Origin: Chitinivibrionales bacterium
Lineage (GTDB): Bacteria; Fibrobacterota; Chitinivibrionia; Chitinivibrionales; WJMI01
Assembly: GCA_014728015.1 (NCBI GenBank)
Contig: WJMI01000064.1
Coordinates: 1 to 35,575 of the forward strand
Direction of reading: 5' to 3'
Length of the DNA: 35,575 nucleotides
The first letter of the stretch is position 1, and each line of letters opens with the position of its first letter. The position numbers and the translations under genes are program-made. The notes beneath the pieces are model-generated. The model did not search any database and was not told the origin of the DNA. It was given only the letters and a program-made list of their open reading frames with translations. Shown here piece by piece: positions 33,398-35,575 of the stretch.

Positions 33398-35104
33398 ATG
33401 TATCGCGCGCGCCGCATACACACCGCCTTCTGGATTACATGCATCGGTATCGCTCTCGCGGCGAAATCGGAAGAGTACCGCGCCCGCACGCTCCTGCGTC
33501 TGGACGGGGCGAATTACTCGCTGTACGACCAGGAGTATCCCAACCGTTCCCGGAACATGCATTCTATCATCTATGGCAACCCTCTTGACAGCTTTCCGTT
33601 CCAGCATCTGCGCGCGTACGGATTCGAACCGCGGTCCGGTGACTCCATGCCCGACACGCCGCGCCTCGCCGGTGCAGCCGGGCTCGCTTCAGAAACAGGG
33701 GATCGCCTTCTCAACAGCTACTCCGCATCATCAGGCAACCGCGATCATTACACGCTGGTAACGGCCGCCGCAAGGCTCCCGGCCGTCCCCGGATACGTGT
33801 ACAGCGGCTACCGGTATAATGACATGCACACCGACAAGTTCGACAACATGTGGCACGGGTATGAAGAACGGGCCGGCGTTCCCATGGATCACGATAATGA
33901 AGGCCTTATCCACGAGGCGCAGGGCGGCTATGCATTTGTCAAACAGGGCTTTCAGGCGCGGGGCAGTATCGCCAAGTACGGATACTGGGGCCACGCGCCG
34001 ATCTTCTTTTCCCCCATCTACCGGGCGGGCTACAAAACCAGTCATGATATGCGTCTTGCGCTGACCGACCGCACGCTCTTTGCCTCCATGGGGTTCAACT
34101 ATCACAAAGACTACTACGATCACGAGCACGGCGAAAGACTGCAGGACTTTTCGCTGCGCGCAGGCGTGCGCCAGCCGCTCAACAAGCGCGTGAAGGGACA
34201 GCTCGCGCTCGATGTCAATACCGCGGTGTTCCCCTCGACAAAGTTCGAGGCTTCAGTCGATGACTCGTTCGGCACGCATCTCACCTGGACCGCCGCGGGC
34301 GGGCTATATAATGATTTCCATCCGTTCGCGGGCCTGGCCCTTTGTTTCACGCCGGTGAGCATCGTGAGCATATCTTCCGAGGCGGCATGGGACCTTGTCC
34401 CGCGCGAGCGGCCCTATCTCTATCGCAATAACCTCCGTGCCGTAGACTACGTCCCCGAGGCCTACGAAGTGCTCACCTTCCATACGTCGGTCGAATATGC
34501 CGACACGCTCCTGTTCCCGGTGATGGCGGCGGTGTGGTACGATTACTGTGACCGGCCTCTCTGGGAGCGGCTTCGGTACGAAGGCGGACGGGCGGTGATC
34601 ACGCAGGACACGCTGGGAAACGCCGCCACCTCCCATATCGGCGGCAAGGCATCCTACGAGATCACTTTCAGGAAGCTCCTGGTCGATCTCTGGGGCAACA
34701 TGGCGATCACCCCGGGGGGCAGGCTCCGGCAATTCTACCTGCCGCATCACATGGGCACGGATGTCGGGTATGGAAGCCGCCGGGGGGACCGGCCGTATGC
34801 CGGCATGCGGTTTGAGCATCGCGCGGCCGCTGTTTTTCGATATTACAACGATGAAATCGATCGCCTGCAGGAGCTGATCTCGCCGAAAGTTGTGGGATTT
34901 TCCTTTGTATGCAGGGTTCCATTCCACTTCCCTGTCTATCCGGAGCATATCGGATCATGCGTGTGGATAGAGGCGGGCCCGGTCCATCTCAATAAAGAAT
35001 TCCTCAGCGAGCCTAATCTTGAAAACCAGCGGATCAGGGAGCATCCCGCCGGCAGCCTCATCGGACCGCGCGTGGCCGTGCGGTTCGAAGGAACACTCAG
35101 GTAA
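33398..35104 (+). CDS. Hypothetical exported protein, possible outer-membrane beta-barrel
   Basis: 568 aa, N-terminal signal-like sequence, aromatic-rich alternating segments; begins 3 nt after the upstream stop. Confidence 0.55.
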   Translation: MYRARRIHTAFWITCIGIALAAKSEEYRARTLLRLDGANYSLYDQEYPNRSRNMHSIIYGNPLDSFPFQHLRAYGFEPRSGDSMPDTPRLAGAAGLASETGDRLLNSYSASSGNRDHYTLVTAAARLPAVPGYVYSGYRYNDMHTDKFDNMWHGYEERAGVPMDHDNEGLIHEAQGGYAFVKQGFQARGSIAKYGYWGHAPIFFSPIYRAGYKTSHDMRLALTDRTLFASMGFNYHKDYYDHEHGERLQDFSLRAGVRQPLNKRVKGQLALDVNTAVFPSTKFEASVDDSFGTHLTWTAAGGLYNDFHPFAGLALCFTPVSIVSISSEAAWDLVPRERPYLYRNNLRAVDYVPEAYEVLTFHTSVEYADTLLFPVMAAVWYDYCDRPLWERLRYEGGRAVITQDTLGNAATSHIGGKASYEITFRKLLVDLWGNMAITPGGRLRQFYLPHHMGTDVGYGSRRGDRPYAGMRFEHRAAAVFRYYNDEIDRLQELISPKVVGFSFVCRVPFHFPVYPEHIGSCVWIEAGPVHLNKEFLSEPNLENQRIREHPAGSLIGPRVAVRFEGTLR

Positions 35105-35107
35105 GCC

Positions 35108-35129
35108 CCGCGCCACGACGTGGGCGCGG
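35108..35129. terminator. Hairpin between convergent genes
   Basis: CCGCGCCAC-GAC-GT-G-GGCGCGG, 9-bp stem with one bulge between stops at 35104 and 35136; no U-tract. Confidence 0.3.
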
Positions 35130-35135
35130 ACGGTC

Positions 35136-35575
35136 TCATCGTAGTTTCACAAAAGGGACCACCATCTCCTGGCGGGATGTGGTAATCCTGGCCACGAACG
35201 CGCCCGCGGGAAGAGCCACCGGCGCCTTGAGCAGCGCGCGGCGGGCCCTGGCGGCATGCGCGAATACCGTTCTGCCCCGCATATCAGTGACAGTCATGCC
35301 CACCTCGAGCCCTGCGTCGCTCAGGCGCACGCACAGGAAATCATCAGACCAGTACACACCGGTCACGCGCGGCGCCGTGTGCTTGCCCGCGGGACCTTTC
35401 ACCCCGGCACGCGACACGATGCTGAACGGATGGTCCGTCTGATCGACAACCGGGCCATTGTACTGGCTTACGTAGAGTACGCAATGATCCGATTGCGAGG
35501 TGCTGCCCCCAATCGAATATGGAATCACCCAGCGGTACCTGCCCCAGTCGTTTGATGATTTCTTGATTGCCCCTC
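35136..35575 (-). CDS. C-terminal part of a secreted protein with a sorting-like tail (partial, runs off right edge)
   Basis: Frame is open to the edge: ...GAIKKSSNDWGRYRWVIPYSIGGSTSQ...; ends VTDMRGRTVFAHAARARRALLKAPVALPAGAFVARITTSRQEMVVPFVKLR. Confidence 0.6.
   Translation of the reverse strand, partial: GAIKKSSNDWGRYRWVIPYSIGGSTSQSDHCVLYVSQYNGPVVDQTDHPFSIVSRAGVKGPAGKHTAPRVTGVYWSDDFLCVRLSDAGLEVGMTVTDMRGRTVFAHAARARRALLKAPVALPAGAFVARITTSRQEMVVPFVKLR

Noticed and set aside
1-35575. CRISPR arrays, tRNA/rRNA genes, transposases, integrases, toxin-antitoxin or restriction modules
   Set aside because: No regularly spaced repeats, no tRNA-like cloverleafs in the short intergenic spaces, and no matching proteins in any plausible ORF.

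Overview
This is a high-GC bacterial chromosomal window, mostly housekeeping, with signalling and envelope/secretion genes at intervals. It shows no CRISPR array, rRNA, tRNA, transposase or phage module. Left part: class III (anaerobic) ribonucleotide reductase nrdD-nrdG on the minus strand, with a candidate tandem NrdR-box pair upstream; a PilZ-protein / RlmH / small membrane protein operon (minus); a stand-alone HD-GYP-accessory-like protein followed by an HDOD protein (plus); and a GpgS-like glycosyltransferase with a coupled small membrane protein (minus). Core: a long colinear housekeeping cluster rplM-rpsI-rpsB-tsf-pyrH-frr-uppS-cdsA-dxr-rseP, followed by a histidine kinase and a response regulator fused to a degenerate GHKL-type ATPase domain. 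Right part: a minus-strand run trxB / HDOD protein with receiver-like flanks / Na+-dependent SNF-family transporter; a 1574-aa secreted multi-domain protein with a C-terminal sorting-like domain; argS convergently overlapping a CDP-alcohol phosphatidyltransferase; rpmB; and a terminal accessory patch of secreted or outer-membrane proteins. Taxonomy cannot be fixed without searches. The YPNPF-type C-terminal domains suggest the FCB group (for example Fibrobacterota), as inference only. I found no clear-cut new system. The best leads are the NrdR-box pair, the repeated Q-[WYF]-[WYF] motif in the giant secreted protein, the RR-ATPase and pseudo-receiver architectures, the PI-phosphate-synthase-like gene with an antisense-overlapping tail, and the uncharacterised secreted/outer-membrane patch at 31-35.5 kb.
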